Source of the DNA: Chryseobacterium oranimense | GTDB lineage: Bacteria; Bacteroidota; Bacteroidia; Flavobacteriales; Weeksellaceae | Direction: 5' to 3' | NCBI RefSeq assembly: GCF_900129755.1 | Contig: NZ_FQWT01000002.1 | Coordinates: 682,001 to 746,000, forward strand | DNA: 64,000 nt | Part shown: positions 41,734 to 51,208 of the stretch, piece by piece | Numbering within the stretch: the first letter of the stretch is position 1 | Layout of the letters: each line of letters starts with the position of its first letter | The notes under the pieces: generated by a model | What the model saw: the letters and a program-made list of their open reading frames with translations, nothing else | Told to the model about the DNA's origin: nothing | The model's database searches: none | Translations under genes and position numbers: made by a program

Positions 41734-43227
41734 TTATAAGAATTTATTTTCTACCAATATCCAGAGTCTCTGGGCATATTCATCTACTTTACTCCACTTT
41801 CTTTCGTAATAAAGATCGCTGAGATATTCTTTTGCTTCTTCCAGATTTCTGAATCCGTTCAGGCGGGCCACCGTTTCGTTAAGGTCCGACTGGCTTCCCC
41901 CAAACAGCATTTTTGAAAAAGCAATCCTGTCATTCAGATCCAGTCTGAACTCCGGTTTTACCTTATCAGCTTCCATAAAATTGGTAGGAATGTTAGTTTT
42001 AAGGATGCTTCCTGCGTCTTCTTTAGCTTCGGGTGTCGGTTTTTCCTTAGGAACCTCTCTTTCAAGAGGATCATCATCAAAAAGGCTCTGTACCACCTTA
42101 AGGCCTTTGATATTGGCCAGCTTTATTTTTTTCTCCCGCTGATAAGCATCCAGATCTTCGAAGCTTTCATCAGAAGCATGTTTTTCTTTTTCCGAAAGAG
42201 GTTTGTCTATTTCAACGATTTTTCTTCTGTCGTACACTTCTGCGAGGATCGTCTCTTCTTTTTCTTCAGAAGGAACGTCATGTTTTATTTCACTCAGAAT
42301 TCCCTCCACATTGGATGTTTCCGTTAGCATTTCTCCCTGGTCAATGCCAGCGCTGTTCACCATGAACTGTTCTTCATTTTCTTCAATCAGAATTTCATCT
42401 TCCAGCATTTCCGGATCGAATATGCTTGGAATTCTTTCTGTCTGTTCTCTGGCTCTATCTGCAGCTTCTTTGTGCGTCGTTTCTTCTTTCAGCAGGTCAT
42501 CTGAAGCAATTGTTTCATGTGAAACCATTTCTTCATCTTCGTCAATTTCATTGAGTTGATTGTTAAAAACCGCCTCTTCTTCTGTCAGTTCATTAATAAA
42601 TAAATCTTCATTCAGATCTTCATCATTATCAGGCTTCGCATCTGCAAGAACTCTTTCTTCATCAATAAAGCTGAACACTTTTTCACTGGCGTTGAAAGTT
42701 TCGTTTTCATCAATTTCATTCAGCTGGTTATTGAAAACAGCTTCTTCTTCCGTCATTTCGTTGTGAGGAGTCTTTTCATGAGCAACCGCCTCCTGCCCGT
42801 TAATTTCCTCTGCAAAACTCACAATGTTTTCGTGGAATTCATTTTCTACGATCTCATCAAGCTGATGATTGAATTTTTCCTCTTCATCTGCTGATGTCTC
42901 TGAATAATTTTCATTCCCGTTTTCATCAATTTCATTAAACTCATTATTGAAAATGGCCTCTTCTTCCGTTACTTCATGATGAGACTCGTGTACATCATCC
43001 GAATTTAAAGAAACATATTGATTCTCTGTATTCTGTTGTGGATGATCTGTAATAAAATACTCAATATTTTTTTCCAGAAGCCTTAAAAAAGAGATCCGGT
43101 TCGCAAGCTCATCCACAAGATCCTGCTTGGAAAGTAATTCGTCTACATTGTTTATTTTCTCCAAAATATCAATGATATTTTTGGATTCAAAAAAAATTTT
43201 TTCCTTTAAATCTTGGATGTTTTGCAT
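41734..43227 (-). CDS. Acidic repeat protein of unknown function
   Basis: The 497-residue protein has a helical N-terminal part (1-60), a long Glu/Asp-rich disordered centre, and a folded, less acidic C-terminal domain (about 420-497, DRIAFSKMLFGGSQSDLNETVARLNG; approximate). The centre contains four copies of a 15-16-residue unit. TEEEAVFNNQLNEIDE is exact at 159-174 and 215-230, with variants at 87-102 and 114-128. No signal peptide or membrane span is seen, so it is probably cytosolic. It heads the rsmI operon. I do not recognise it; the repeats suggest binding sites for a partner. Confidence 0.75.
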   Translation of the reverse strand: MQNIQDLKEKIFFESKNIIDILEKINNVDELLSKQDLVDELANRISFLRLLEKNIEYFITDHPQQNTENQYVSLNSDDVHESHHEVTEEEAIFNNEFNEIDENGNENYSETSADEEEKFNHQLDEIVENEFHENIVSFAEEINGQEAVAHEKTPHNEMTEEEAVFNNQLNEIDENETFNASEKVFSFIDEERVLADAKPDNDEDLNEDLFINELTEEEAVFNNQLNEIDEDEEMVSHETIASDDLLKEETTHKEAADRAREQTERIPSIFDPEMLEDEILIEENEEQFMVNSAGIDQGEMLTETSNVEGILSEIKHDVPSEEKEETILAEVYDRRKIVEIDKPLSEKEKHASDESFEDLDAYQREKKIKLANIKGLKVVQSLFDDDPLEREVPKEKPTPEAKEDAGSILKTNIPTNFMEADKVKPEFRLDLNDRIAFSKMLFGGSQSDLNETVARLNGFRNLEEAKEYLSDLYYERKWSKVDEYAQRLWILVENKFL

Positions 43228-43251
43228 AATAAGAATCTTATTAAAATTGCT

Positions 43252-43259
43252 TACTTTTG
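43252..43259 (+). promoter_or_regulatory. Candidate -7 element for tdk
   Basis: TACTTTTG is an exact TAnnTTTG word 29 bases before the tdk start, in the 61-base gap shared with the divergent acidic repeat gene. Confidence 0.4.
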
Positions 43260-43288
43260 ATCTTAAAAATATACGGCTAATTTAACAA

Positions 43289-43876
43289 ATGTTTTTAGAA
43301 AATACAATTAATCATTCCAAACAAAGTGGTTGGATGGAAGTTATTTGTGGCTCTATGTTTTCCGGGAAAACCGAGGAGTTGATCCGGAGATTGCGCAGAG
43401 CAGAAATGGCAGGGCAGAACGTGGAAATTTTTAAACCGAGACTGGATATACGATATTCCGAAGATGACGTCGTTTCTCACAATCAGAACAAGATCCGGAG
43501 TACGGCAGTAGATAATCCCAATGAAATTCTCCTCCTGGCTTCCAACTGCGATGTGGTGGGAATAGATGAAGCGCAGTTTTTTGATGAAAGCATTGTTGAT
43601 ATTGCCAATCAGCTTGCCAACAGCGGCATAAGAGTAGTGATCGCCGGTCTCGATATGGATTTCCTTGGACGTCCGTTCGGACCTATGCCCAATCTGATGG
43701 CAACGGCGGAATATGTCACAAAAGTGCATGCTATTTGCAAGAGAACGGGTAATCTGGCCAATTATTCAATGAGGACTTCACAGGGAAATGATCTGGTAGA
43801 ACTTGGCGAAACCGAAAGCTATGAAGCAGTAAGCCGCCGTGTTTTTATTGACGAAGTTCTTTCAAAAAGAAAATAG
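43289..43876 (+). CDS. tdk: Thymidine kinase (type II)
   Basis: The 195-residue protein has the P-loop GSMFSGKTEEL (21-31), the DEAQFFD motif, and the lasso region HAICKRTGNLANYSMRT. It phosphorylates thymidine with ATP for salvage. In many homologues the lasso has CxxC plus another Cys pair that bind zinc; here only the first Cys remains (CKRT). The structural zinc site is thus probably absent or altered. It is divergent from the acidic repeat gene. Confidence 0.93.
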   Translation: MFLENTINHSKQSGWMEVICGSMFSGKTEELIRRLRRAEMAGQNVEIFKPRLDIRYSEDDVVSHNQNKIRSTAVDNPNEILLLASNCDVVGIDEAQFFDESIVDIANQLANSGIRVVIAGLDMDFLGRPFGPMPNLMATAEYVTKVHAICKRTGNLANYSMRTSQGNDLVELGETESYEAVSRRVFIDEVLSKRK

Positions 43877-44048
43877 CTGTAAAGCAAAGCAGCAAATATA
43901 AAAATGGCTATTTAATATAAAATGAAAAGCGAAAAAGCTACACTGTAGAATATTTAACAAGGGAAAACCAGATGATCTCATACATCTCCCCTTTTACTAT
44001 TTTACCTTTTGCCATTTCGCTAAAAAAATAAAGCAGAAGGGGGTACCA

Positions 44049-46496
44049 ATGAACTATACAGTAAAACAAATTGCAGAGATCACCAATGCGAAAATCATTG
44101 GAGACGAAAACCTATTGATCCGGAATATAGCATTTGACAGCAGGATTATTTATTCAACGAAGAATACGGCATTTATTGCGATCAATACGCATAAGAATTC
44201 CGGTGAAAAATTCATTGAGTCTGCAGTGGACCGCGGTATTGATGTGATTATTTCCGAGCATCAGTATCCAGGGTTTGAACATATTACATGGATCATTGTT
44301 GACAATTCAGTAGATTTCCTTCAGAAATTAGCTCAATATCATTTTGAAAACTCTCATCTTAAATCTATCGGAATTACAGGAAGCAACGGGAAAACCATCC
44401 TGAAGGAATGGCTTTACCAATGTTTGTGGAATGAATTTCCGACTGTAAAAAGTCCAAAGAGTTTCAATTCCCAGATCGGGCTTCCCCTTTCCCTTCTCCA
44501 GATCAACAACTCTTATGAGCTTGGAATTTTTGAAGTAGGAATTTCAAAGCCTCACGAAATGGAAAAGCTGGAAAGAATATTCCATCCTCAAATAGGTCTT
44601 CTAACCCATATTGGGAATGCCCATGCAGCCAATTTTCAATCTGAAGAAGAACTTATTGACGAAAAAATAAAACTTTTTAAAGCTTCTGAAGTCATTATTT
44701 ACAATGGCGATAATTCATTAGTCAGCAAAAAAATACACGAATTATATTCAACCAAAAAATTAATCTCTTACGGTCTTAAGAAAGATAACCAGGTTTTCAT
44801 TAAAGAAGATGTTTCTAAGGATGAAAATATAACGGTTGTTTACATTGACGAAGAGATCTCCTTCCCTGTTCATCAGAGAGACGAAGCCACACTCACCAAT
44901 GCCCTGGCATTGATTACCGTTTTAAAGGAGCTGAAGATCGATAATCTGAAGATTATTGAAAAAATCAATTCCTTAAAAGCTGTAGAAATGCGTCTGGAAG
45001 CTATTGAAGGCGTTAAAAATAATATTGTTATCAATGACTCTTTTAACCTGGATCTGGACTCCCTGAAAACAGCTCTTCAGTTTCTGAATGAATACAATAA
45101 ACCTAAAAAATCTTTGGTACTGACGGATATTGTAGGGGTAAATTCCAATTCTAAAGAACTGTACGAGGAAGTTTCTGAGCTGGTGAATGACCAGAATTTT
45201 GACTTTGTATTCCTGATCGGCGATGAAATATCAAAATTCAGTGAATTATTTAAAGCTAAAACCTCTACTTTTGTCAGTACTCAGGAATTAATTGATAGTA
45301 AACGACTTACTGAAATAGAAAACCAGATTATTCTTCTTAAAGGAGCAAGAAAATTTGAGATTGAAAAGCTTAAAGATATCCTTGAACTCAGAAAACATGA
45401 CACCGTTCTGGAAATTAATCTGAATGCTATTCTTCATAACATCAACTATCATAAATCCCTGCTGAAACCGGGAACCAAAATGATGGCTATGGTAAAAGCA
45501 AATGCTTATGGATTGGGAAGCTATGAAATTTCTGAATTCCTGCAGCATCATCATATCGATTATCTTGGAGTTGCCTATGCAGATGAAGGTGTGGAACTTC
45601 GTAAAAAAGGGATCACCACTCCTATTGTGGTGATGAATCCTGAACAGCACAGTTACGAGGCTATTATTGAATATAATCTGGAACCGGAAATTTACAGTTT
45701 CAGGGTTTTGGAATTGTTCTACGAGGCAGTACAGAAATCAGGCTACGATAAAAAATACCCGATCCACATTAAATTGGAAACCGGAATGCACCGTCTTGGT
45801 TTTAAGGATTTTGAATTGGATGAGCTCAGTGAAACTTTAAGCCATAAGAATGTAAAAGTTCAGAGTTTATTCAGTCATTTATCATCTTCTGATGTGCCTG
45901 AGGAGAAGGAATTCACCTACAAACAACTTGAAGTCTTCGAAAAAAATTCCTCTTACCTCATTGAAAAACTGGGCTACACTCCCATCCGCCATATTCTTAA
46001 TTCTTCAGGAATAACGAGCTATACTGATCACCAATATGACATGGTGAGAATAGGGATTGGAATGCTGGGAGAATCACCAAATAGTGAAATACAAAAACAG
46101 CTTCAGTCTGTGGTAAGTTTTAAAACCGTAATTTCACAGATATCAATAGTGAGCAGTGGTGAATCCGTTGGGTACAGCAGAAAATATAAACCCGATCATG
46201 CCACTAAGATTGCCACTATTCCGGTAGGTTATGCAGACGGAATTCCTAGATTAATCGGGAACCAGGTAGGAAATGTTGGCGTTCACAAAATACTGGCTCC
46301 TATCGTCGGAAATATCTGTATGGACATGATGATGATCAATGTAGACCAAATACCTAATGTAAAGGAAGGTGACACTGTTACCGTTTTTAATGCAAAACCA
46401 AGTTTAAAAGAATTCGCAGGCTACTGCAAAACTATAACCTATGAAGTGTTAACCTCCATTTCGCCCCGGGTGAAACGGATTTATATAAAAGACTAG
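44049..46496 (+). CDS. murF-alr: MurF-Alr fusion: UDP-MurNAc-tripeptide:D-Ala-D-Ala ligase/alanine racemase
   Basis: The 815-residue protein joins two peptidoglycan enzymes. Residues 1 to about 450 are MurF with the P-loop GITGSNGKTILKEWL (about 112). Residues about 455-815 are alanine racemase with the PLP Lys in MVKANAYGLG and the C-terminal GNICMDMMMINV. It makes D-Ala and also attaches D-Ala-D-Ala to the muropeptide, so supply and use are linked. The fusion is known in Bacteroidetes. The patatin-barrel gene follows three bases after the stop. Confidence 0.93.
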   Translation: MNYTVKQIAEITNAKIIGDENLLIRNIAFDSRIIYSTKNTAFIAINTHKNSGEKFIESAVDRGIDVIISEHQYPGFEHITWIIVDNSVDFLQKLAQYHFENSHLKSIGITGSNGKTILKEWLYQCLWNEFPTVKSPKSFNSQIGLPLSLLQINNSYELGIFEVGISKPHEMEKLERIFHPQIGLLTHIGNAHAANFQSEEELIDEKIKLFKASEVIIYNGDNSLVSKKIHELYSTKKLISYGLKKDNQVFIKEDVSKDENITVVYIDEEISFPVHQRDEATLTNALALITVLKELKIDNLKIIEKINSLKAVEMRLEAIEGVKNNIVINDSFNLDLDSLKTALQFLNEYNKPKKSLVLTDIVGVNSNSKELYEEVSELVNDQNFDFVFLIGDEISKFSELFKAKTSTFVSTQELIDSKRLTEIENQIILLKGARKFEIEKLKDILELRKHDTVLEINLNAILHNINYHKSLLKPGTKMMAMVKANAYGLGSYEISEFLQHHHIDYLGVAYADEGVELRKKGITTPIVVMNPEQHSYEAIIEYNLEPEIYSFRVLELFYEAVQKSGYDKKYPIHIKLETGMHRLGFKDFELDELSETLSHKNVKVQSLFSHLSSSDVPEEKEFTYKQLEVFEKNSSYLIEKLGYTPIRHILNSSGITSYTDHQYDMVRIGIGMLGESPNSEIQKQLQSVVSFKTVISQISIVSSGESVGYSRKYKPDHATKIATIPVGYADGIPRLIGNQVGNVGVHKILAPIVGNICMDMMMINVDQIPNVKEGDTVTVFNAKPSLKEFAGYCKTITYEVLTSISPRVKRIYIKD

Positions 46497-46498
46497 TT

Positions 46499-48655
46499 AT
46501 GAGAAAACTCCTGATCCTTCTCTTCGTATTTCAACTCCTTATGATCCATTCCCAAGTGAAAAAGGATCTGGTTATACCAAAAAATCCAAGAATCGGTCTT
46601 TCACTTGCGGGTGGCGGCGCCAAAGGATTTTCACATGTCGGGGTACTGAAAGTATTGGATTCATTGGGAGTAAAGGTCGATTATATCTCCGGGACCAGTA
46701 TGGGTGCCATCGTGGGCGGGTTGTATGCTTCAGGATATTCGGGGAAAGAAATAGAAAAAATCGTAATGGATACGGATTTCTATTCTCTCATCATGGATCC
46801 GAAATCCAGGCAGGAATCTTCTTTCTTTAATAAATCGGTAGATAAATATCTTCTTTCCATTCCTTTAAAGAACGGAAAAATATCCCTACCCTCTTCTATA
46901 AGTTCCGGCCAGAGAAATGTATATCTTCTGAAGGAACTTTTCAAAAATGTTTCGAACATTGATGATTTTTCCAAATTGCCAATCCCGTTCATGTGTGTTG
47001 CCACCAATCTGGAAAGCGGTAATATGGAGATTTTTGAAAAAGGAGATCTTGTACAGTCCATTATGGCGAGTTCAGCATTTCCATCACTAATGGATCCCGT
47101 TAAGATTGGTGACAGTATATACATAGACGGAGCTATGACCGTTAATTATCCTTCAAAGCCGTTAAAGGACAAAGGAATCGATATCGTGATCGGTGTGGAC
47201 CTTAACCAGGATTTATCGAAAAGAGAGGATTTAAACAACATTATTTCAATTCTGAACCAGGTTATTGATTTCGGAATCAAAAGAGATACAAAAAAGCAAT
47301 ACAAATACACAGATATTAATATAAAACCTGATTTGAAAGGCATGACCGCAACCAGTTACGACGAGAAGAAAAAAATTCTCGACAGCGGGTATGCAGAAGG
47401 GAAAAAATATGCCGCGGTATTGGATCAGCTTCCAAAACGCCAGTTTGACCGTCTCAGGGAGCGCGTAAATCCAATATATTCCAATGTATATAAGATTGAC
47501 AGCATCTCACTGGATGGAGGCCGTATTTACGGTAAAAATTATGTTCTCGGGAAAATGAGTCTCCGCCTACCTTCCATGCAGACTTACGGCTCTATCAACA
47601 AAAAAATAGATAAACTGGTGGCTACCAACAATTACCGTTTTATCAACTATGATATTATCCCGGAAAATGATGCTAATTACCTTAAACTATACGTTACGGA
47701 AGATGATGCACGCCATTTCCTGAAAGTTGGACTGCATTATGATGAAGTATTCAAGACCGGTCTTCTTATGAATTACTCAGGAAAACGACTTTTATTCAAA
47801 AATTCAAATCTTTCACTCGATGTAGTTGTAGGTGACAAACCCAGATACTATCTGAATTATTTTATAGATAACGGATATATTCCGGGCTTCGGTATTTATT
47901 CTTCCGGAATGAGCTTTGACCTTAAAAATATAGACAATAATGTGATTGATAAATGGGAATGGTTCAGGAATGAGGCCTTTATACAGTCTGTATGGAGGGA
48001 TAAATTTGCCATCGGAGGCGGTATCAGCCACGATTATTTCGGAGCAGAGATCAATGGCGAACACGAAAGATATATGAGATTTCTAAATCCTTACGTATTC
48101 TTAAAAAGCGATACCCAGAATGATAAAGATTTCCCTTCCAGAGGTATTTACATCAATGCTGAAGGAAAAGTAGTCGATCTTTTGAAATCTGAAGTTGAAA
48201 AGAGAATTATCCAGGTTAAAGCTGATATCAGGCTGAATGTTCCCCTTTCCAAACAGTTTTCCTACCGTCTTAACCTTTACGGGGGAATTACAATCGGGGA
48301 CGATCTGCCGGAATTTTACCAATACAGACTGGGAGGAATTTTTGAACAGAATATAATCAACTTCAGGAATTTCGGAGGTTTTTATTTCGCACAGCTTAAT
48401 ACCAATAATGTCATCCTTGTCTCTAATGATATTCAGTTTAAATTCAACAAAAACTATTTCCTGAGCGGAAATTTCAGCTTTGCTAACCTTTCGGACGATA
48501 TCAACTTTGAAAATACAGTTAAAGTAAATTATAGCTCAGTAGGACTTACGGCTGGATACAAATCTCCATTCGGGCAGATTAAAATCAACTTTAGCCACTC
48601 ACTTAAAAACAATCAAAAAGGCATATTCAGTGTTATTTTAGGACACTGGTTTTAA
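46499..48655 (+). CDS. Patatin-like phospholipase with BamA-type outer membrane barrel
   Basis: The 718-residue protein has a signal peptide, a patatin domain (about 30-270: LAGGGAKGFSHVG, catalytic Ser in GTSMG, catalytic Asp in DGAMTVNYP), a POTRA-like linker from about 330 (YKIDSISLDGGRIY) and a C-terminal beta-barrel ending GHWF. This is the layout of type Vd (PlpD-like) or related patatin-barrel proteins, which insert in the outer membrane. It probably hydrolyses phospholipids or lysophospholipids. It follows murF-alr by three bases and precedes ybeY by five, so all three may be one transcript. Confidence 0.88.
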   Translation: MRKLLILLFVFQLLMIHSQVKKDLVIPKNPRIGLSLAGGGAKGFSHVGVLKVLDSLGVKVDYISGTSMGAIVGGLYASGYSGKEIEKIVMDTDFYSLIMDPKSRQESSFFNKSVDKYLLSIPLKNGKISLPSSISSGQRNVYLLKELFKNVSNIDDFSKLPIPFMCVATNLESGNMEIFEKGDLVQSIMASSAFPSLMDPVKIGDSIYIDGAMTVNYPSKPLKDKGIDIVIGVDLNQDLSKREDLNNIISILNQVIDFGIKRDTKKQYKYTDINIKPDLKGMTATSYDEKKKILDSGYAEGKKYAAVLDQLPKRQFDRLRERVNPIYSNVYKIDSISLDGGRIYGKNYVLGKMSLRLPSMQTYGSINKKIDKLVATNNYRFINYDIIPENDANYLKLYVTEDDARHFLKVGLHYDEVFKTGLLMNYSGKRLLFKNSNLSLDVVVGDKPRYYLNYFIDNGYIPGFGIYSSGMSFDLKNIDNNVIDKWEWFRNEAFIQSVWRDKFAIGGGISHDYFGAEINGEHERYMRFLNPYVFLKSDTQNDKDFPSRGIYINAEGKVVDLLKSEVEKRIIQVKADIRLNVPLSKQFSYRLNLYGGITIGDDLPEFYQYRLGGIFEQNIINFRNFGGFYFAQLNTNNVILVSNDIQFKFNKNYFLSGNFSFANLSDDINFENTVKVNYSSVGLTAGYKSPFGQIKINFSHSLKNNQKGIFSVILGHWF

Positions 48656-48659
48656 TACA

Positions 48660-49079
48660 ATGATACAATTCTTTTACGAAAACTTACAGGAATCTGTCAA
48701 TACAGATTATCAAAAATGGCTGGAAGATATTATTCTTTCGGAAGGAAAAAAACCAGGAGAAATCAATTATATTTTCTGTGATGATGAATATCTTCTGAAG
48801 ATTAATCAGGATTATCTGCAGCATGATTACTATACCGATATCATCACTTTCGATTATGTAAAAGGTAAAACAATAAGCGGAGAGATTTTCGTATCTTTGC
48901 AGCGAATTTCGGACAATGCTTCTACCCTTTCCAGAGATTATGAGGAAGAATTAAAAAGAGTCCTCGCCCATGGAATCCTTCACCTTGCAGGATACAAGGA
49001 TAAAACGGAAGAAGAAGAGAAAGAAATGCGAAGAATGGAAGATCTGTACCTGTCTAAATATAAGGAAACAAATCCTTAA
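48660..49079 (+). CDS. ybeY: Endoribonuclease YbeY (rRNA maturation)
   Basis: The 139-residue protein has the zinc motif HGILHLAGYKD near 112-122. The usual form is HGxLHLxGYDH, so the third His ligand is replaced by Asp at the same position, as I recall from flavobacterial YbeY proteins. It processes the 3' end of 16S rRNA and takes part in ribosome quality control. The N-terminus lacks any extension. It ends before the gap holding the first parS site. Confidence 0.9.
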   Translation: MIQFFYENLQESVNTDYQKWLEDIILSEGKKPGEINYIFCDDEYLLKINQDYLQHDYYTDIITFDYVKGKTISGEIFVSLQRISDNASTLSRDYEEELKRVLAHGILHLAGYKDKTEEEEKEMRRMEDLYLSKYKETNP

Positions 49080-49166
49080 CAAATTGAAGATTTGCTTAAA
49101 GAACAATCCGTAAAGCACTCAATTATAGCAAGTATAGAAGCTCATTTGGAGTATATTCTTCGAAAA

Positions 49167-49182
49167 TGTTTCACGTGAAACA
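49167..49182. promoter_or_regulatory. parS site 1 (ParB binding)
   Basis: TGTTTCACGTGAAACA is the perfect 16-base parS palindrome, extended to 20 bases as AATGTTTCACGTGAAACATT (49165-49184). It lies in the gap between ybeY and mnmG. ParB binds here to start the chromosome-segregation complex. Confidence 0.92.
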
Positions 49183-49231
49183 TTCATGAAAAACAGTGTA
49201 AATAAAGAGCTTTAAATAAGCAATATAAAAA

Positions 49232-51094
49232 ATGATTTCAGAAATATACGACGTAATTGTAGTAGGTGCCGGACATGCAGGATGTGAAGCTGCAGCCGCT
49301 GCTGCGAACCTAGGTTCAAAGACCCTGCTCGTTACTATGAATATGCAGACCATTGGACAAATGAGCTGCAACCCGGCCATGGGAGGAATCGCAAAAGGAC
49401 AGATTGTAAGAGAAATTGATGCTATGGGAGGATACTCCGGAATCGTAGCCGATAAATCTGCCATCCAGTTCAAAATGCTGAACCTTTCTAAAGGTCCTGC
49501 CATGTGGTCCCCAAGAACCCAAAATGACAGAATGCTTTTTGCGGAAGAATGGAGACTTGCATTAGAGAATACCCCAAATCTTGATTTCTTTCAGGATATG
49601 GTGAAACAGCTTATTGTAGAAAATAATAAGGTAACCGGAGTTATTACTTCTTTAGGAATTGAAATAAAAGCTAAATCCGTAGTTCTTACCAACGGAACAT
49701 TTTTGAACGGATTGATACATGTAGGAGATAAACAATTAGGTGGAGGAAGAATGGGTGAACCGAGAGCTTTCGGAATTACCGAGCAGCTTGTAAGTTTAGG
49801 TTTCGAAGCCGGAAGAATGAAAACAGGAACCCCACCCCGCGTGGATGGTAGAAGCCTGGATTATTCCAAAATGGAAGAACAGAAAGGAGATGAAAATCCT
49901 CAAAAGTTCAGCTATATGGATACACCTAAATTAACAAAACAATTAAGCTGTCATATCGTTTATACCAACGAAACGGTACATGATATTTTACGAGAAGGTT
50001 TCGACAGGAGTCCGATGTTTAATGGAACCATTCAAAGTTTAGGGCCAAGATACTGCCCAAGTATTGAAGATAAGATCAATCGTTTTGCAGAAAGAACGAG
50101 ACACCAGCTTTTTGTAGAACCGGAAGGTTGGAAAACTGTTGAAATCTATGTAAACGGGTTCAGCTCGTCACTTCCGGAGGATGTCCAAATAAAAGCAATG
50201 AAGCAGATTCCAGGATTTGAAAACGTAAAAGTTTTCCGTCCCGGCTATGCTATTGAATATGACTACTTCCCTCCTACCCAGTTAAAGCATACCTTAGAAA
50301 CCAAATTGATTGACAATTTATATTTTGCAGGCCAGATCAATGGTACTACAGGATATGAAGAAGCAGCAGGACAGGGTTTAATTGCAGGTATCAACGCTCA
50401 CAATAAAGTACACGACAAAGAAGACTTTATTTTAAACAGGGATGAAGCTTATATCGGAGTTTTGATTGATGATTTGATCACAAAAGGAACAGAAGAACCT
50501 TACAGAATGTTTACTTCCCGTGCGGAATACAGGCTTTTACTGAGACAGGATAATGCCGATATCAGACTTACTCAAAAAGCATTCGACTTGGGACTTGCAA
50601 AAGAAGACAGATTAAGAAAAGTTGAAACCAAAGTATCTAAAAGTCAGGAACTTGAAGAGTTTTTAAGAGAAACTTCTTTAAAACCAGGCATCATCAACCC
50701 TATTCTTGAAAAAGCAGAAAGTAATCCTGTAGACCAAGCTTATAAAGCTGCACAATTTCTTACCAGACCTAATATCACATTAGATAAACTGGATGAAATA
50801 GATACTATTAAAGAATTTTCGTCCAGATATGATGATGAAATAAGAGAGCAGGCTGAAATTAATATTAAATACAAAGGCTATATTGAAAAGGAAAAAGAAA
50901 ATGTTGCCAAACTTAACCGTTTGGAAAACATTAAAATTCCTGAAGACTTTGATTATAAAAGCCTTTCAAGTCTTTCTTCTGAAGCAAAACAAAAAATGTC
51001 CAATGTAAGACCTAAAACCATTGCACAGGCAGGAAGAATCAGTGGTGTTTCCCCAGCCGATATAAACGTTTTACTGGTCTATTTAGGACGTTAA
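49232..51094 (+). CDS. mnmG: tRNA uridine 5-carboxymethylaminomethyl modification enzyme MnmG
   Basis: The 620-residue FAD enzyme has the dinucleotide site VVGAGHAGCEAAAAAA at its start, the signature GGRMGEPRAFGITEQL, and the C-terminal helical tail ending LLVYLGR. With MnmE it modifies U34 of several tRNAs; mnmA (19025) adds the sulfur to the same base. It was once called gidA because it lies beside the origin in many bacteria. Here it sits between two perfect parS sites, which supports an origin-proximal position. Confidence 0.95.
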   Translation: MISEIYDVIVVGAGHAGCEAAAAAANLGSKTLLVTMNMQTIGQMSCNPAMGGIAKGQIVREIDAMGGYSGIVADKSAIQFKMLNLSKGPAMWSPRTQNDRMLFAEEWRLALENTPNLDFFQDMVKQLIVENNKVTGVITSLGIEIKAKSVVLTNGTFLNGLIHVGDKQLGGGRMGEPRAFGITEQLVSLGFEAGRMKTGTPPRVDGRSLDYSKMEEQKGDENPQKFSYMDTPKLTKQLSCHIVYTNETVHDILREGFDRSPMFNGTIQSLGPRYCPSIEDKINRFAERTRHQLFVEPEGWKTVEIYVNGFSSSLPEDVQIKAMKQIPGFENVKVFRPGYAIEYDYFPPTQLKHTLETKLIDNLYFAGQINGTTGYEEAAGQGLIAGINAHNKVHDKEDFILNRDEAYIGVLIDDLITKGTEEPYRMFTSRAEYRLLLRQDNADIRLTQKAFDLGLAKEDRLRKVETKVSKSQELEEFLRETSLKPGIINPILEKAESNPVDQAYKAAQFLTRPNITLDKLDEIDTIKEFSSRYDDEIREQAEINIKYKGYIEKEKENVAKLNRLENIKIPEDFDYKSLSSLSSEAKQKMSNVRPKTIAQAGRISGVSPADINVLLVYLGR

Positions 51095-51102
51095 ATGAAA
51101 AA

Positions 51103-51118
51103 TGTTTCACGTGAAACA
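51103..51118. promoter_or_regulatory. parS site 2 (ParB binding)
   Basis: A second perfect TGTTTCACGTGAAACA palindrome begins nine bases after the mnmG stop. The pairing extends to 22 bases (51100-51121). It forms a pair with site 1 around mnmG. Confidence 0.92.
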
Positions 51119-51208
51119 TTTCTAAATTAAAAGCAAAAATAAGGGTATTTATGAGAGTGTAATCTAATATATAATGCCCTTGTTTTAAAAATATCAAGAT
51201 ATCATTTC

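Noticed and set aside
42203-42766. Ser-rich open frames on the plus strand
   Set aside because: They are antisense shadows of the Glu-rich repeat region of the acidic protein.
42550-42990. Possible CRISPR-like repeat array
   Set aside because: The repeats are coding, diverged, unevenly spaced and in frame; they encode the TEEEA unit. No cas gene is near.
49167-51118. The CACGTG palindromes as operator sites for a local regulator
   Set aside because: Both match the full 16-base parS sequence exactly, so ParB binding is the simpler reading.
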